Source of the DNA: Ceratopteris richardii
Taxonomy: Eukaryota; Streptophyta; Polypodiopsida; Polypodiales; Pteridaceae
Assembly: GCA_020310875.1 (NCBI GenBank)
Contig: CM035428.1
Location: 107,511,682-107,575,681, forward strand
Reading direction: 5' to 3'
DNA: 64,000 nucleotides
Shown here piece after piece: positions 21,790-34,799 of the stretch (the stretch's first letter is position 1; each line of letters opens with the position of its first letter). Position numbers and translations under genes: made by a program. Below the pieces are notes generated by a model. That model was not told the origin of the DNA. It saw nothing but the letters and a program-made list of their open reading frames with translations, and did no database searches.

Positions 21790-24549
21790 GCCGATGACTC
21801 GTGGGGGTTTGTGGAGTGTTGAGGGGTCGTGGGGGTTGGGGTTGGGGTTGAGCGGGGTTGGGGTTGGGGTTGAGGTTGAGTGGGATTGGGGTTGGGTGGG
21901 GTTGGGGTTGAGCAGGGTTGGGGTTGAGTGGGGTTGGGGTTGGGGTTGGGGTTGGGGTTGAGCGGGGTTGGGGTTGGGGTTGAGCGGGGTTGGGGGTTGG
22001 GGTTGAGCGGGGTTGGGGTTGAGTGGGGTTGAGCGGGGTTGGAGGGGGTTGGGGTTGAGTGGGGTTGGAGGGGGTTGGGGTTGAGTGGGGTTGAGCGGAG
22101 GAGGAGGTGGGGATGAGGGGGGCGCATGGTGGGGTTGAGCGGGGTTGGAGGGGGTTGGAGGGGGTTGGGGTTGAGTGGGGTTGAGTGGGGTTGAGGGGGG
22201 GCGCAAGGTGGGGTTGAGCGGGGTTGGAGGGGGTTGGAGGGGGTTGAGGTTGAGTGGGGTTGAGCGGGGTTGGAGGGGGTTGGGGTTGAGTGGGGTTGAG
22301 TGGGGTTGAGCGGGGTTGGAGGGGGTTGGGGTTGAGTGGGGTTGAGTGGGGTTGAGTGGGGTTGAGGGGGGGCGCAAGGTGGGGTTGAGCGGGGTTGGAG
22401 GGGGTTGGAGGGGGTTGGGGTTGAGTGGGGTTGAGCGGGGTTGGAGGGGGTTGGGGTTGAGTGGGGTTGAGCGGGGTTGGAGGGGGTTGGGGTTGAGTGG
22501 GGTTGAGTGGGGTTGAGGGGGGGCGCAAGGTGGGGTTGAGCGGGGTTGGAGGGGGTTGGGGTTGAGTGGGGTTGAGTGGGGTTGAGGGGGGGCGCAAGGT
22601 GGGGTTGAGCGGGGTTGGAGGGGGTTGGGGTTGAGTGGGGTTGAGCGGGGTTGGAGGAGGTTGGGGTTGAGTGGGGTTGAGTGGGGTTGAGCGGGGTTGG
22701 AGGGGGTTGGGGTTGAGTGGGGTTGAGTGGGGTTGAGCGGGGTTGGAGGGGGTTGGGGTTGGGGGTTGAGTGGAGGAGGAGGTGGGGATGAGGGGGGCGC
22801 ATGGTGGGGTTGAGCGGGGTTGGAGGGGGTTGGAGGGGGTTGGAGGGGGTTGGGGTTGAGTGGGGTTGAGCGGGGTCGAGTGGAGGAGGAGGTGGGGATG
22901 AGGGGGGCGCAAGGTGGGGTTGAGCGGGGTTGGAGGGGGTTGGAGGGGGTTGGGGTTGAGTGGGGTTGAGCGGGGTTGGAGGGGGTTGGAGGGGGTTGGG
23001 GTTGAGTGGGGTTGAGCGGGGTTGGAGGGGGTTGGAGGGGGTTGGGGTTGAGTGGGGTTGAGTGGGGTTGAGCGGGGTTGGAGGGGGTTGGGGTTGAGTG
23101 GGGTTGAGCGGGGTTGGAGGGGGTTGGGGTTGGGGGTTGAGTGGAGGAGGAGGTGGGGATGAGGGGGGGGCGGTGGGGTTGAGCGGGGTTGGAGGGGGTT
23201 GGGGTTGAGTGGGGTTGAGCGGGGTTGGAGGGGGTTGGAGGGGGTTGGAGGGGGTTGGGGTTGAGTGGGGTTGAGCGGGGTTGGAGGGGGTTGGGGTTGG
23301 GGGTTGAGTGGAGGAGGAGGTGGGCGCAAGGGTGGGGTTGGGCGGGGTTGGAGGGGGTTGGGGTTGGGGGTCGAGTGGAGGAGGAGGTGGGGATGAGGGG
23401 GGGGCGCAAGGGTGGGGTTGAGCGGGGTTGGAGGGGGTTGGGGTTGAGTGGGGTTGAGCGGGGTTGGAGGGGGTTGGGGTTGAGTGGGGTTGAGCGGGGT
23501 TGGGGTTGGGGGTTGAGTGGAGGAGGAGGTGGGCGCAAGGGTGGGGTTGGGCGGGGTTGGAGGGGGTTGGGGTTGGGGGTCGAGTGGAGAAGGAGGTGGG
23601 GATGAGGGGGGCGCAAGGGTGGGGTTGAGCGGGGTTGGAGGGGGTTGGGGTTGAGTGGGGTTGAGCGGGGTTGGAGGGGGTTGGGGTTGGGGGTTGAGTG
23701 GAGGAGGAGGTGGGCGCAAGGGTGGGGTTGGGCGGGGTTGGAGGGGGTTGGGGTTGGGGGTCGAGTGGAGGAGGAGGTGGGGATGAGGGGGGGGCGCAAG
23801 GGTGGGGTTGAGCGTGGTTGGAGGGGGTTGGGGTTGAGTGGGGTTGAGCGGGGTTGGAGGGGGTTGGAGGGGGTTGGGGTTGAGTGGGGTTGAGCGGGGT
23901 TGGAGGGGGTTGGGGTTGGGGGTTGAGTGGAGGAGGAGGTGGGCGCAAGGGTGGGGTTGGGCGGGGTTGGAGGGGGTTGGGGTTGGGGGTCGAGTGGAGG
24001 AGGAGGTGGGGATGAGGGGGGCGCAAGGGTGGGGTTGAGCGGGGTTGGAGGGGGTTGGAGGGGGTTGGGGTTGAGTGGGGTTGAGCGGGGTTGGAGGGGG
24101 TTGGAGGGGGTTGGGGTTGAGTGGGGTTGAGCGGGGTTGGAGGGGGTTGGGGTTGGGGGTTGAGTGGAGGAGGAGGTGGGCGCAAGGGTGGGGTTGGGCG
24201 GGGTTGGAGGGGGTTGGGGTTGGGGGTCGAGTGGAGGAGGAGGTGGGGATGAGGGGGGGGCGCAAGGGTGGGGTTGAGCGGGGTTGGAGGGGGTTGGAGG
24301 GGGTTGGGGTTGAGTGGGGTTGAGCTGGGTTGGAGGGGGTTGGAGGGGGTTGGGGTTGAGTGGGGTTGAGCGGGGTTGGAGGGGGTTGGGGTTGGGGGTT
24401 GAGTGGAGGAGGAGGTGGGCGCAAGGGTGGGGTTGGGCGGGGTTGGAGGGGGTTGGGGTTGGGGGTCGAGTGGAGGAGGAGGTGGGGATGAGGGGGGCGC
24501 AAGGGTGGGGTTGAGCGGGGTTGGAGGGGGTTGGGGTTGGGGTCGAGTG
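21790..24549. repeat. GGGGTT-based minisatellite array 2
   Basis: Same units as array 1 and the same 235-240 bp higher-order block in its right half (GATGAGGGGGG recurs near 23157, 23391, 23602, 23781, 24007, 24246 and 24485). The left end (21830-22020) is simpler, with runs of perfect TTGGGG repeats. Dense G-quadruplex potential on the plus strand. The long minus-strand frames of up to about 1000 codons are artefacts of the stop-free repeat. Confidence 0.95.
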
Positions 24550-24811
24550 GAGGAGAGAGAGAGAGTTAAGGGAAATGGTGCCATGGCGTGCGAAAGGGGT
24601 CCATGGCTTTGGCACCCACTGCGGAAACCTCTACTGCACGTGGCTATAGGGGTGCCAAGAACAGATGAAGTTCCATCTGGAACAGGTGCAAGGGAAGACC
24701 ATCGGCTCTTCGAACTCCTCATGAGCTTACTCCCATCAATATGTGAAAGAAGGAGCTTGCCCGACCCAAGTGGAAGGCAAAGTGAGAGAGGAAAAAAGAA
24801 GGACTACTACA
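24550..24811. repeat. Unique flank of array 2, duplicate of 15193-15454
   Basis: Identical by eye to the flank of array 1. At 24812 it joins a copia gag remnant, whereas the other copy joins the 3' end of element D. Confidence 0.85.
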
Positions 24812-25590
24812 CTACTTTTCTAATTTCTTTTCATCTTTGTCTTCCCTCTTCGATTGTGTAGAATTAGCAGAAGATCCATTTCCCTTTGCCCTTCTGACTA
24901 GCCAGGAAAGCTTGATCTACAACATGCATAATGGACATGTTTTGCCTTGAGTTATCTTCGTGCAGCAAAACAAAGACTAACTCCTCAAATGACAAGGCAT
25001 TTGGATTGCCTTTCATCATCAACCGAAGAGTAGAAGCAAAACTCCGATATGAATTAGGAAGACCATTCAGAACTGTCTGCACAAGTGAGCTATCTGGTAT
25101 AAACTCATCAACAGAAATCAACTATTCCTTCAAGTCTTTGATCTTTGTTAGAAAACTATCCATAGAATCACCTTCATTCATGTGTTCACTATCCAACTGT
25201 TTTCAGAGGTAAGCAACACGAGCCTCATTCCTAGCTTGGTACAATGTGGTAAGTGTATCCCAAGCATCCTTAGCTGTTTTGCAAGAGCGAATGTGAGGAA
25301 TAATGGCATGTTTGATAGACAAAGCTATCAATGCATGTGCCTGGGCATCTCTGCCATGCCAACGAATTTACCCTGCATCTGCTAAACTTGTAGCAAACTT
25401 CAAAAAGATGAAATAGCCTACACAAGCACTATGATAGTGCATTCAGAGGTTGAAACGAGCCCAAATTGTGATTTCGGCACGACAAAGCGAAGTAGTTTTG
25501 ATCTCAGAAACATGCTGAGTATTCTCACCAAAATTCGTGCAATTTTGAGACTGCAATCGGAGAGGTGTTGACGATGCCCTAGATGAAGTG
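24812..25590 (-). pseudogene. Copia gag fragment (element X)
   Basis: Minus strand. Contains a UBN2-type gag stretch: MNEGDSMDSFLTKIKDLKE, ISVDEFIPDSSLVQTVLNGL, LSFEELVFVLLHED and SQKGKGK (best part 24860-25190). Several stops lie upstream. It is cut at 24811/24812 before the zinc knuckle by the minisatellite flank. The PBS and LTR lie immediately to the right. Confidence 0.8.
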
Positions 25591-25598
25591 ATGACCTA

Positions 25599-25609
25599 CT
25601 CTGATACCA
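25599..25609 (-). other. Primer-binding site of copia element X (tRNA-iMet type)
   Basis: Element strand reads TGGTATCAGAG, the usual copia PBS complementary to initiator tRNA-Met, 2 bases from the presumed LTR end. Confidence 0.85.
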
Positions 25610-25611
25610 AT

Positions 25612-26788
25612 TGTTGGAGTTAGACGTTTGTAGAATGTTGAAAATTTGGAACATGTGCAAGCTCCAATTGTGAGGCTTGGTACATAATCACCTCCCATTA
25701 ATTACCTCTTCATCATTATGTATTTTTTGTAAGCCCAAATGAAGCTAGACCCTAAAAATATAAAGGGCACCCTCATAACCTTAGAGTAGAGTGTTGAATT
25801 AAAAAGGGAAAATGTATTTATGGCTTGGATAAAAGCCAAAATATATATAGAGAGATGGAATACTCAAGAAAGTCATGACCTTATCCATATGGATTGATTT
25901 GGAGCACCGAAATTCACCCAAGGAAATGGAAGGACAAAGGCCATGAAGTGAAAGGTCAAGAGGTGAGAGAAGATGCAAGGGCAGGTGAAAAGTCCCATGC
26001 CCATAGCTCTATATAAAGAGCTCATTTGAACATGGAAATTTGTGGAGATGACAAGGAGATGGTATAGAAGCATGTGCTGGTCATTTTCTCACCAATGGAT
26101 ATCAAAAGGTACCTCATTTCTATGCTACAAGGCATAAAGGTATTCCAGCCGCATACCTTTTCTATACATAATCACTTTGTGATCTATATACTTATCCAAT
26201 TAATGCATATGATACCTTATTGGAAAGCTTATCTCTTACAATTTCTGTATGTCAAGTATCAATGTCAGATGATTCTCCAATAGTGACTGGGAACATTTCT
26301 TGTGAACCTCAGTTTTCTGCATAACCTGAGATGATAGGTAGTCCAACTTTGTGCAGTCCGTTACCTAGCCAAATGAACTCCAAATGGAGTGTTCTTTAGC
26401 TTGTTAGAAAGCTAATAGAGTCTACTATGTGTGAACGAAGTCTCAAAGCCATTGGATCTCTGAGGTGTGACTGAATCAGGTTTTAGTAAGCATGTGTCTT
26501 ATAGGGCAGATTCTAGAAGAGGTTCTCTAACTTCTGCTGCATGTATTGGAGTGCATTGGAGTGAAATTTCTCCACACAGAAGCACACAAACAACACAAGG
26601 AAGAAGAAGAAGCTTGGATCTCAACACACAATACTGAATTTATTATCACTAGAATGTACAAAGATAAGTAGCCTGTTAGGGCAATAGGTGTATATACAAG
26701 CTAGGAAAAAAAAACCTCCTAAAGAGGAAAAAAAGTGCCCCAGTGGTCCTAGTGTGTTCACACACATCACTACCTAAATATGTCAACA
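25612..26788 (-). repeat. Probable 5' LTR of copia element X
   Basis: On the plus strand it starts TGTTGG next to the PBS. The first matching inverted terminus is TGTCAACA at 26781-26788, giving about 1.18 kb. An AATAAA on the element strand near 26636-26645 would fit a polyadenylation signal. The outer border is a guess, as no second LTR is seen. Confidence 0.5.
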
Positions 26789-27944
26789 ATTTGCAGTCAT
26801 TCGTGGAAAGAAGCCTTGTGTAAATGTTCAAAGAAGTGATCCATATTTTTATTATCATCCATAAATGCTAGATATAGAACTTTTGGCTTAAAAGCTACTC
26901 AACAATATGATTTTTTGAGTAGATATATTTCTTTTCCTATTGAGCCTATGTAAGATTTTGAGGTTTTTGAGATGTAAGAAATGTTCTATATTAAGATAGC
27001 ATCATTTTGTTTTGCTTCTCAACTCATTTTGTGAGTGGCATGGCACCATGTCCCTATTGCTTATCAACTCAACTCATTGTTTTGCTTTGTTTTATATTGA
27101 GGTCTTAGGCTTGAAGCTTTCATCCCTCCCGAGAAAGGTGTCAATTGTGAGGAATGGTAAAACCGCAAATACCATATGTGCAAGTGATTGCATTAGATCT
27201 GTGTATAGTTGTGTAAGAGTAAAATTAGTGCGGAGTAAGATGTGGATGAGTTATTTCATGCACCACTCTATGAGTGTGGGTTCTACACAGATAATTAGGT
27301 TCTACACAAATAGTTAGGTATATATGTGTGTAGGTTCTACACAAATAATCTAGAGGCTTATAAATTTAGTGCGTCCATGATAATTAGGTTCTACACAAAA
27401 ATGTACAAGTGGAGGTTAAGGTCTATGTATGATAATGTAAGCCAACATATGTGTATAAACGTATAATTGATCCATTGATGTGTATGGGACTAAGATAAAA
27501 ATATGTTATCCACTATTAGGCGTGGGACTTACTAGAAAAAAAAACGAATATGATATTTCTTTGATGAAAAAGGTTGTGAGCAATGCAGGAAAGGAATTTA
27601 ATATGTGAGGGGTTTGATAAGGAAGGAAAGGAATTTAATGCATGTATGTTGAATTAATTCATGCATGATTATATGTAGAAGTGGAAGTGTGTGGGTATGT
27701 AGTAGCTAAGTGTGTGTATTCTGTGTGTAGCTAGCTTGTGCTCAACTCCATGTTTGTACCCTTCATTTGTTTGTACTCAGCTCCATGTATTCTGAGTTTG
27801 AGATATTGAGAATATGTATAAGTAGAGAGATTATCTCATGGCATTGACCTTGTATTGTCCCATTAGAATTAGCATGGTACACATTTGTCTTTGACCTACT
27901 ATGTAAGGGGTGCCTCTTCCGTGTCCTTTGAGGTTTTCCAAAAT
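26789..27944. other. Intergenic, no gene seen; short GGTTCTACACA repeat
   Basis: AT-rich. The motif GGTTCTACACAAATA(A/G)TTA recurs about four times between 27279 and 27402. No supported ORF or RNA gene. Confidence 0.6.
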
Positions 27945-29424
27945 TGTCAAGTGTGTAGGTTTCCATCAAATAGCGTTATCATTTTCTTAATGATATTGAA
28001 CGATGACTGAATAATAATCTATTTATTGTTAGATAATTGTAGACCGAATGTGAGTCCTTGACCCACCAATGCCAACTTTGAGTACATTGTTATGCCGGTC
28101 ATTAATCCATTGTCTCATGAACATAATAATTTTGGATGTGGGTCATTGACTAAGTACAGGTAGCTTGTCTTATTCCGTTGGATTGTGTAGGTAGTCTTCT
28201 TACTTGCATCATTTTTGGGTGTTGTCAAAGTGATAAACAATAGGGCTCAAATGTGATATCCATAGTTGGAGACCCACAATTAGATTGACTTGATCTCCAT
28301 ATTGGAGACCCACAACTTGACTGACTTTGGTACAAAAAATTATTGTCTCATTCCTTGACTAGGAGACTTAGTCCCATCATACATATCATTATCTCAAAGA
28401 GCACAAGGGTTTCATAAAAGCAACATACATAATGGATGCTATCACTACTGCTTTGGAGGACAAGACAAGAGATGAAGCATGCCTAAAAAAGCTCACATGA
28501 TTAAAAAAAAAAAAGAAATTGATTGTGATGAAGGTGATGAAAAGGTGGAATGAGATTTTTATTTTGTTTCAATTTTCCAATGGCATTGCTGTTGTTCAGA
28601 TATTTATTTGTTTTTTCGGAATAAGGTAAAATAAAAATGTGAAAGTACAAGAGATTCCCTTTTCCCCCTTTTCTTTCAATCTTTTGTCGATGACATAACT
28701 AGGCTCAATAATGTTGATGAAGAATTTTCTGGAAAAAAATCTTGTTAAAGCTTCCTGATGTATATTTTGCTTATCTAGTGTGTAAAATGTGAACCTAAAG
28801 ATATACTCCTTCAAGGCATCCCACAACAAAATTTCTGAGTGTATATAGTTCTAGATTGAGAACAAACCACTCTAAGATTGACTTCAAGGTTTTTAACTCT
28901 TCTACTCCTCGATTATTCCTCGATGGAGATCGATCTTATATCCCCAATGGTCAAATATTTCATTTTCAAGATTAATCTATTATATCTCCTATTGTAACCC
29001 TAGCAAGGTTAGATTAAAAAGGCTAAAATATAAAATTTCTAAAGTTTTATGGTTATTGTTTTTTAAAACGGTAAGCATGAGGTCTTGGCATTCTTGGCTA
29101 GTAAATTATGTGCCAAATGGATTGCCAAAAAAAATTCTATAGTTATGCCATTTGAAGGGTTCTACTTTTTAATAAAAAATTTCAATTTTGTTCTCTTTGC
29201 GTTCTTGGATCCCTTAGGGTGAACTTAACTTTTGATTTAACTCTCTTCCTCCTCCTCCTGGAGAATGGAGAATGGCTAATAAACCTTTTAAACAACGCTT
29301 GAGGACTTGGAATGATGTTCTATCCTAGGAAGCCAATTTTATTTCTTTTCCTACATCGACAAGAAAATTTTGATATACCAAGGACTTTGTATAGATTTCT
29401 CAAATCTCATGCTAAGAGTCTTTA
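27945..29424. repeat. 1.5-kb direct repeat, copy 1
   Basis: Aligns with 31317-32819 over its whole length with scattered substitutions and small indels, starting near ATTGTCAAG/GAGG and ending at GAGTCTTTATG. The ends are not TG...CA, so they are not typical LTRs. A decayed LINE or a segmental duplication is more likely. Confidence 0.75.
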
Positions 29425-31316
29425 TGTTGATGACCTGATTGTAGGTGTTAAAGTTATAACTATGAATTCATGATTCTCTTTCTCCAAAGTGCATTTGATT
29501 CCTATCTCATTGACCATTTGGGAGTAAAATCTTTGACTTTTGTTTATTTAAGAATTTCCACATGCTTTAACATGGTTTATCTACCTTTTATGCCCAAAAC
29601 TCTTTGAATAAGAGTTGAAATCTTTTGTTCTTGATTTCCTCTTCCAATTTGAGCGTGCTCTTGATTTTGATGATCCTCTATTGGAGGTCAACCTTGCTTT
29701 CCTCTTATGTTTCTAGCCTTGTGACTGTTTTAAAAATTTTTAATCTCCTTGCTTTTCTTCTTCTTTGGATCTCTTTATGAGATCTATGCAAGGTATGAGG
29801 GGTAAACTTAACTACATTGATCCATTAATGTGCAAGAAAGTATCACACTTGAAAAGTTTCCCACCATATGTGCTCAATTTTTTGGTGCACGAAGGGCAAA
29901 GCAAACATAGTGGGCGACGAACCAAGGACACCTCTTGCCTATATTGGGGGTTTGGAAGGAGTTCAATATGGGAAAGTGGTTTGACAAAACCATGTCCATG
30001 CATTAGGAAATGGTGGGAAATTTGAGGTGGTTGATAATGTTCTATGGCATATAACATCTTTCAAGCCAAGCTTTACAAATCTTTGTACCTAAAGCTCGGA
30101 CCAAGAGAACCTAGAGGGATCTTGTAGCTTGATCAAACATTCATGCAATTTTAGATGGTGGTAGCTGTCGTTTCCCCTCCTCAATTATTTGAACCTTTTT
30201 CTCCCACTAATTGGGGATGGATTCCACCATGTTGAAGTCCCAATGAGAACTAATTGGGGATGGATTCCACCATGTCGAAGTCCCAATGAGAATCAACTCA
30301 GTAGATAAGGAGCCTAAAAAGTTCCAATTCTCAATTTGCTCTTGTTCCAAGGTAGGGGCATATAGAAAAACCATAAAGGAGGGTTGAGTGCCCCCAAAAC
30401 TAATATTGAGTCACCTATGTAGGGGATTTGATATGAAACCTTAGAAAATCAAAGAATATTGTATCTAGCCATAACAATACCATCCCCTACCACATGGGGA
30501 GCTAGAACTATTGCATACAGATTTTTCAGAATGCCCCCATGGGATCCCCACTATTTATTTTCGTCTCTTGGAGGCAAGTGACATCTGGTTTTAGAATTTT
30601 CTCATTCAACTATTGATTTATGGTCACAACTCTAGAGCGATGCATGAGAACCAAAAGAGTGAAGCAAAGGATAATCATTTTCTTATTCACCATTCTAGTT
30701 CAAAATTTTCTTAGTTTTCAAATATTCTTTCTTCGTTGGGCCAATACCATTGAAGGATGGCACCTTCCTTATTATGGAGTCCTTTCACGAAATCCCAAGA
30801 GGTGCCTTATGTCACATTAGTTTACAGGTGGTGAGAACACATCCTTATAGGTTGACAACTATGCCACATGTCAAGGTTAGATTACCTTGTCTATTTTGGT
30901 AGAGTATTAGAGAGAGAGAGAGAGACAGAGAGAGACTCTTAGGGAGTCTCACACATGAAAGGAAAAAAGAAGCTTGGGTAGCAATAGGGAGGTTGATTGA
31001 GTGTTTCTCTCTAAGTACACATAAGAGACGATCATGGGGTTAGAGGAGATGACTGATTTGAACTTTGTAACCCAAAGGCCCAATGGTCCTCGAAAGGGGT
31101 TGGTAGGACACCTCATCAATCAAGTGGTGATAAGTATCCAATTGCAACCCATAGGGGTTGAACACCTGCCCCCAACGATGAGAGGTTAAGGACCCAACCA
31201 ACTGAGATAATGCACACAAATAAAGTTTTTAATCTTATAATTTTTAAAATATTTTGCATGATTGCCATGACTATAGGGCATTCTACCCTCAAATGGCGAG
31301 TAGTTGTGTGTATGTT
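29425..31316. other. Spacer between the direct repeats; no gene seen
   Basis: AT-rich. Holds a 43-bp tandem duplication (30206-30248 and 30249-30291, one mismatch) and a GA microsatellite at 30909-30936. Short frames only. Confidence 0.6.
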
Positions 31317-32819
31317 TATTGTCGAGGGTGTATGTTTCCATCAATAGCTTTATCATTTTTTTAATGATATTGAAAGATTAGTGAATAATCTATTTATTGT
31401 TAGATAATTTTAGACCAAATGTGGGTCCTTGGCCAACCAATGCCAGTTGTGAGTACCTTCTGTCTCATAAACATAATAATTTTGAATGTGGGTCATTGAC
31501 TAAGTGTAGGTAGCTTATCTTACTTGCATCAATTTTGGGGGCTCAAATGTGATCTCCATAATTGGAGACCCACAATTAGATTGACTTTGGTATAGAGATT
31601 TCTTGTATCATTATTTCACTAGTAGACTTGATCTCCATTGTTGGAGACCCACAATTTGACTGACTTTGGTATAAAAAATTCTTGTCTCATTCCTTGACTA
31701 GGAGAGTTAGTCCCATCATACATATCATTATCCCCAAAGAGCACAAAGGTTTTATAAAAGGAAGATACGTCATGGGTGCTATCACCACTACTTTGGAGGA
31801 CAAGACAGATGCCTCAAAAATCTCACATGATTTTTTTTTAAGATAATGAAATTGATTGTGATGAAGGTGATGAAAAGGTGGAATGAGATTTTTCTTTTAT
31901 TTCGATTTTCCAATGGCATTTCTATTGTTAATATATTTAATTTTTTTGTCGAAATAAGGTAAAATAAAAGGTCTAAGTACAAGAGATTCCCTTTTCCCCC
32001 CTTTTCTTTCAATCTTTTGCTCATGACATAACTAGGCTCAATAATGTCGATGAAGAATTTTCTGGAAAAAAAATATTGTTAAAGTTTTCTCATGTATATT
32101 TTGCTCATCTAGTGTGTAGAATGTGAACCTAAAGAAGTACTCCTTCAAGGCATCCTACAACAAAATTTCTGAGTGTATATATTGCAATCCTTCAATTCTT
32201 CACACTATTTAAGACCATTTGTTTTTACACACCAAGTGGATTGAGAATTAACCATTCTAAGACTACCTTCAAGGTTTTTAATTCTTCTACTCCTTGATTA
32301 TTTCTCGATCAAGGTCAATCTTATATCCCAATCAGTCAAATTTTTTATTTCCAAGCTTAATATACTATATCTCCTATTGTAACCCTAGAAAGGTTAGATT
32401 AAAAAGGCTTAAAGCTAAAATTTCTAAAGTTTTATGGTTAATGGTATTTGTTTTTTAAAAAGGGAAGCATGAGGTCTTGACACTCTTGGCTAGTAAATTA
32501 TGTGCCAAATGGATTGGCAAAATTTTCTATAGTTGTGCAATTTGAAGGGTTCTAGTTTCTAATAAAAAATTTCAATTTTTCTCTCTTTGTGTTCTTGGAT
32601 TCCTTAGGGTGAACTTAACTTTTGATTTCACTCCCTTTCTCCTCCTCATGGAGGATGGAGAATGGATCATAAACCTTTTAAACAAGGCTTGAAGACTTGG
32701 AATGATGTTCTATCTTAGGAAGGCAATTTCATTTCTTTTCCTACATTGAAAAAGAAAATTTTGATATACCAAGGGGTTTGTACAGATTTCTCAAATCTCA
32801 TGCTAAGAGTCTTTATGCT
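31317..32819. repeat. 1.5-kb direct repeat, copy 2
   Basis: Partner of 27945-29424. After 32819 the sequence continues into LINE-like coding remnants (33043-33139) not present after copy 1. Confidence 0.75.
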
Positions 32820-33300
32820 GCCTTAAGGGTTAGTGGCACCCATCTTGATTATTTCTTGTCATTGTGGAAAGAAGCAACTAAACAAAGCAAGAATTTTGGT
32901 ATAGCCAATTGGTTGAGCCTCATCTAGAAGTTAAATTGATCTTATCAAGAATGTTAGTACAAATTTTTGAACTTATGGTATTTTACTAAGAACATGAAGG
33001 AAGCTCATCTTCTCTAGCTTAGTAATACTTCACAATGGGGTGTGGAATCGACACAAAGCTACCAAAATTGGAGTCTTTGATGGTCTGTATCCTTACTGTA
33101 ATGAAGTGGAGGACACTAATCACATTTTTTTCCTATAGGGAAACCTCTAAACTCTAGAGATGGCCTCAATCTAAGTGGGAAGATTTCGACACCTTATATT
33201 TCTCCTGGCAAGAAGTTCTATTGGGGAATGCATTAATGTTGAATCTAAAATAAAATGATTTTTAATCAGATCCGATGGGGAGGTTGAAAATTTGAGCAAT
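32820..33300 (+). pseudogene. LINE remnant with reverse-transcriptase zinc-binding motif
   Basis: 33043-33139 translates to a segment with WNRHKATKIGVF, C-x2-N... and DTNHIFF, which fits the zf-RVT domain found after the RT of plant LINEs (R-x-A, P-x-C, E-D/E-x-x-x-H-hydrophobic-F-F). The surrounding sequence has many stops. Confidence 0.5.
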
Positions 33301-34799
33301 TAATTATTCACCCTTGCTTTGCAAGACATTTCTATAGTAGATGTGAAGATTCAAGGAGCAAGATTACATATTCAATTTTTGCACAAAATCAAATAAAAAG
33401 AAGTGTGAGAATGGCTAAAAAAGCACTCCTAGCCTTTTTGATGGGGGTCCATGTTAAGTTTACAAAAAAGATAAAAATAAAATGTCTACACTTAAGGACT
33501 TATAGCTAAGGATCTACTATAAATCCTATTATGTTACAAATATTTATTTTCCTATAATTTTCTTTACTTGTTATGCTATTGATGTGGAGAAGGAGAAGGC
33601 TATTTGTAAAATTATTTCTATTCATGAGCAAGCCAACACTTTTCTCTTTAGCTTCTTAGGAACTTTTGTTTCTAGGATCCACTTTTGTTATCCCCACTAG
33701 GATTGCTTGGTTCCCTTAATGTAATTACCTCTTTTAACCTCAATAACCCCTTTTTTCACAATGTAAAATCTGATGATGTAATGTTTGAAAACTAATGGAA
33801 ATCGTACTTTTCATTTAAAAGAATTAGTCACAACTTTCTGGAAGAAAATAGAGTAGAATTCCCTACATATCTATGGGATTTGATGTCATCCTCATTCAAA
33901 GATAGGACATATTTAGGAAAATTATCTTTGAAAGATATGTTGATCAAGCAACTATATATAGTAGAGCTTTTATTTTTGAGAATCATTTTTTTCTTGCTTG
34001 ACTTAAACAAATCAATCACTCCAATTCTATTTCCAAAAGCTTCCCTTTGTGAGCTGATCATGTGTTGATGACACAAATATATTTCTTGGATAAATTCTTA
34101 TTCATCATCATTTATACCTTTTTCTACTTTTAAATTAGTCTAATACGCACACTTGTGTAGGTATGTGTGAGTGCCACACTAGTGAATAAGTAAGATTTAT
34201 TCTCCTTTTAGTTGAGAAATCCCACATAGCATGGATTTTGCGCATTTTGTATATAAAGATCTCACTATCTCTCATTTGGGGGGGGGGGGATTATTGGAGA
34301 TAATGAGATCATGCTAGTTTGTAGAATGCTTGGAGAGCTTTTGTAGTCTTCATGATGTGCTTGTGTGCTTTCTCCTTTCTTACCTCATGCTTGTGACACA
34401 TTAGTTTGTTGATTAACGACATGATTATGCACGTGTTTAAGCTTGTGTGTGTCATTAATGATGCTTTTATCTTAATTCTATGCATAATTTCATTGTCAAT
34501 CTCATGCTAATGAAGCCCCATTGCATCTACTGATTTCTTCTATGCAAAATTTGGGTCTTGTGAAACGCTCCTTGGTTTGAAAAATATGAGTTGTGATGGT
34601 GAATCAGTCCTCTAGCCCAAGGAAAATGTATGCTTGATTGCTAATTTTATTGTTGTTTTTACTTATTCATCTTGACATACAATCAGGTTGATGCCCAAAG
34701 GTTACAATCAATTCATGGAACTTTAGAAACCATATTCTTAAAGGGAAAAAACAGGTATACATATTAAGTGACAACCTACATATGGTTCTCCCTACTTTG
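33301..34799. other. Intergenic; no gene seen
   Basis: AT-rich. Contains a run of 12 G at 34278-34289 and, just before it, TATATAAAG (about 34249-34258), which might be a lone promoter or solo-LTR remnant. No paired repeat found. Confidence 0.5.

Noticed and set aside
21830-22020. Real telomere or ciliate contamination because of TTGGGG repeats
   Set aside because: Units are mostly 10 bp and variable, the array is internal, and it is surrounded by plant retrotransposons on both sides.
21595-24722. Minus-strand frames of 941-1008 codons and plus-strand Gly/Trp/Val-rich frames
   Set aside because: Same cause as in array 1. Composition follows the DNA repeat, and both strands are open in several frames.
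27945-32819. Pair of LTRs around an unknown element
   Set aside because: No TG/CA ends, no PBS or PPT next to the repeats, and no gag-pol between them.
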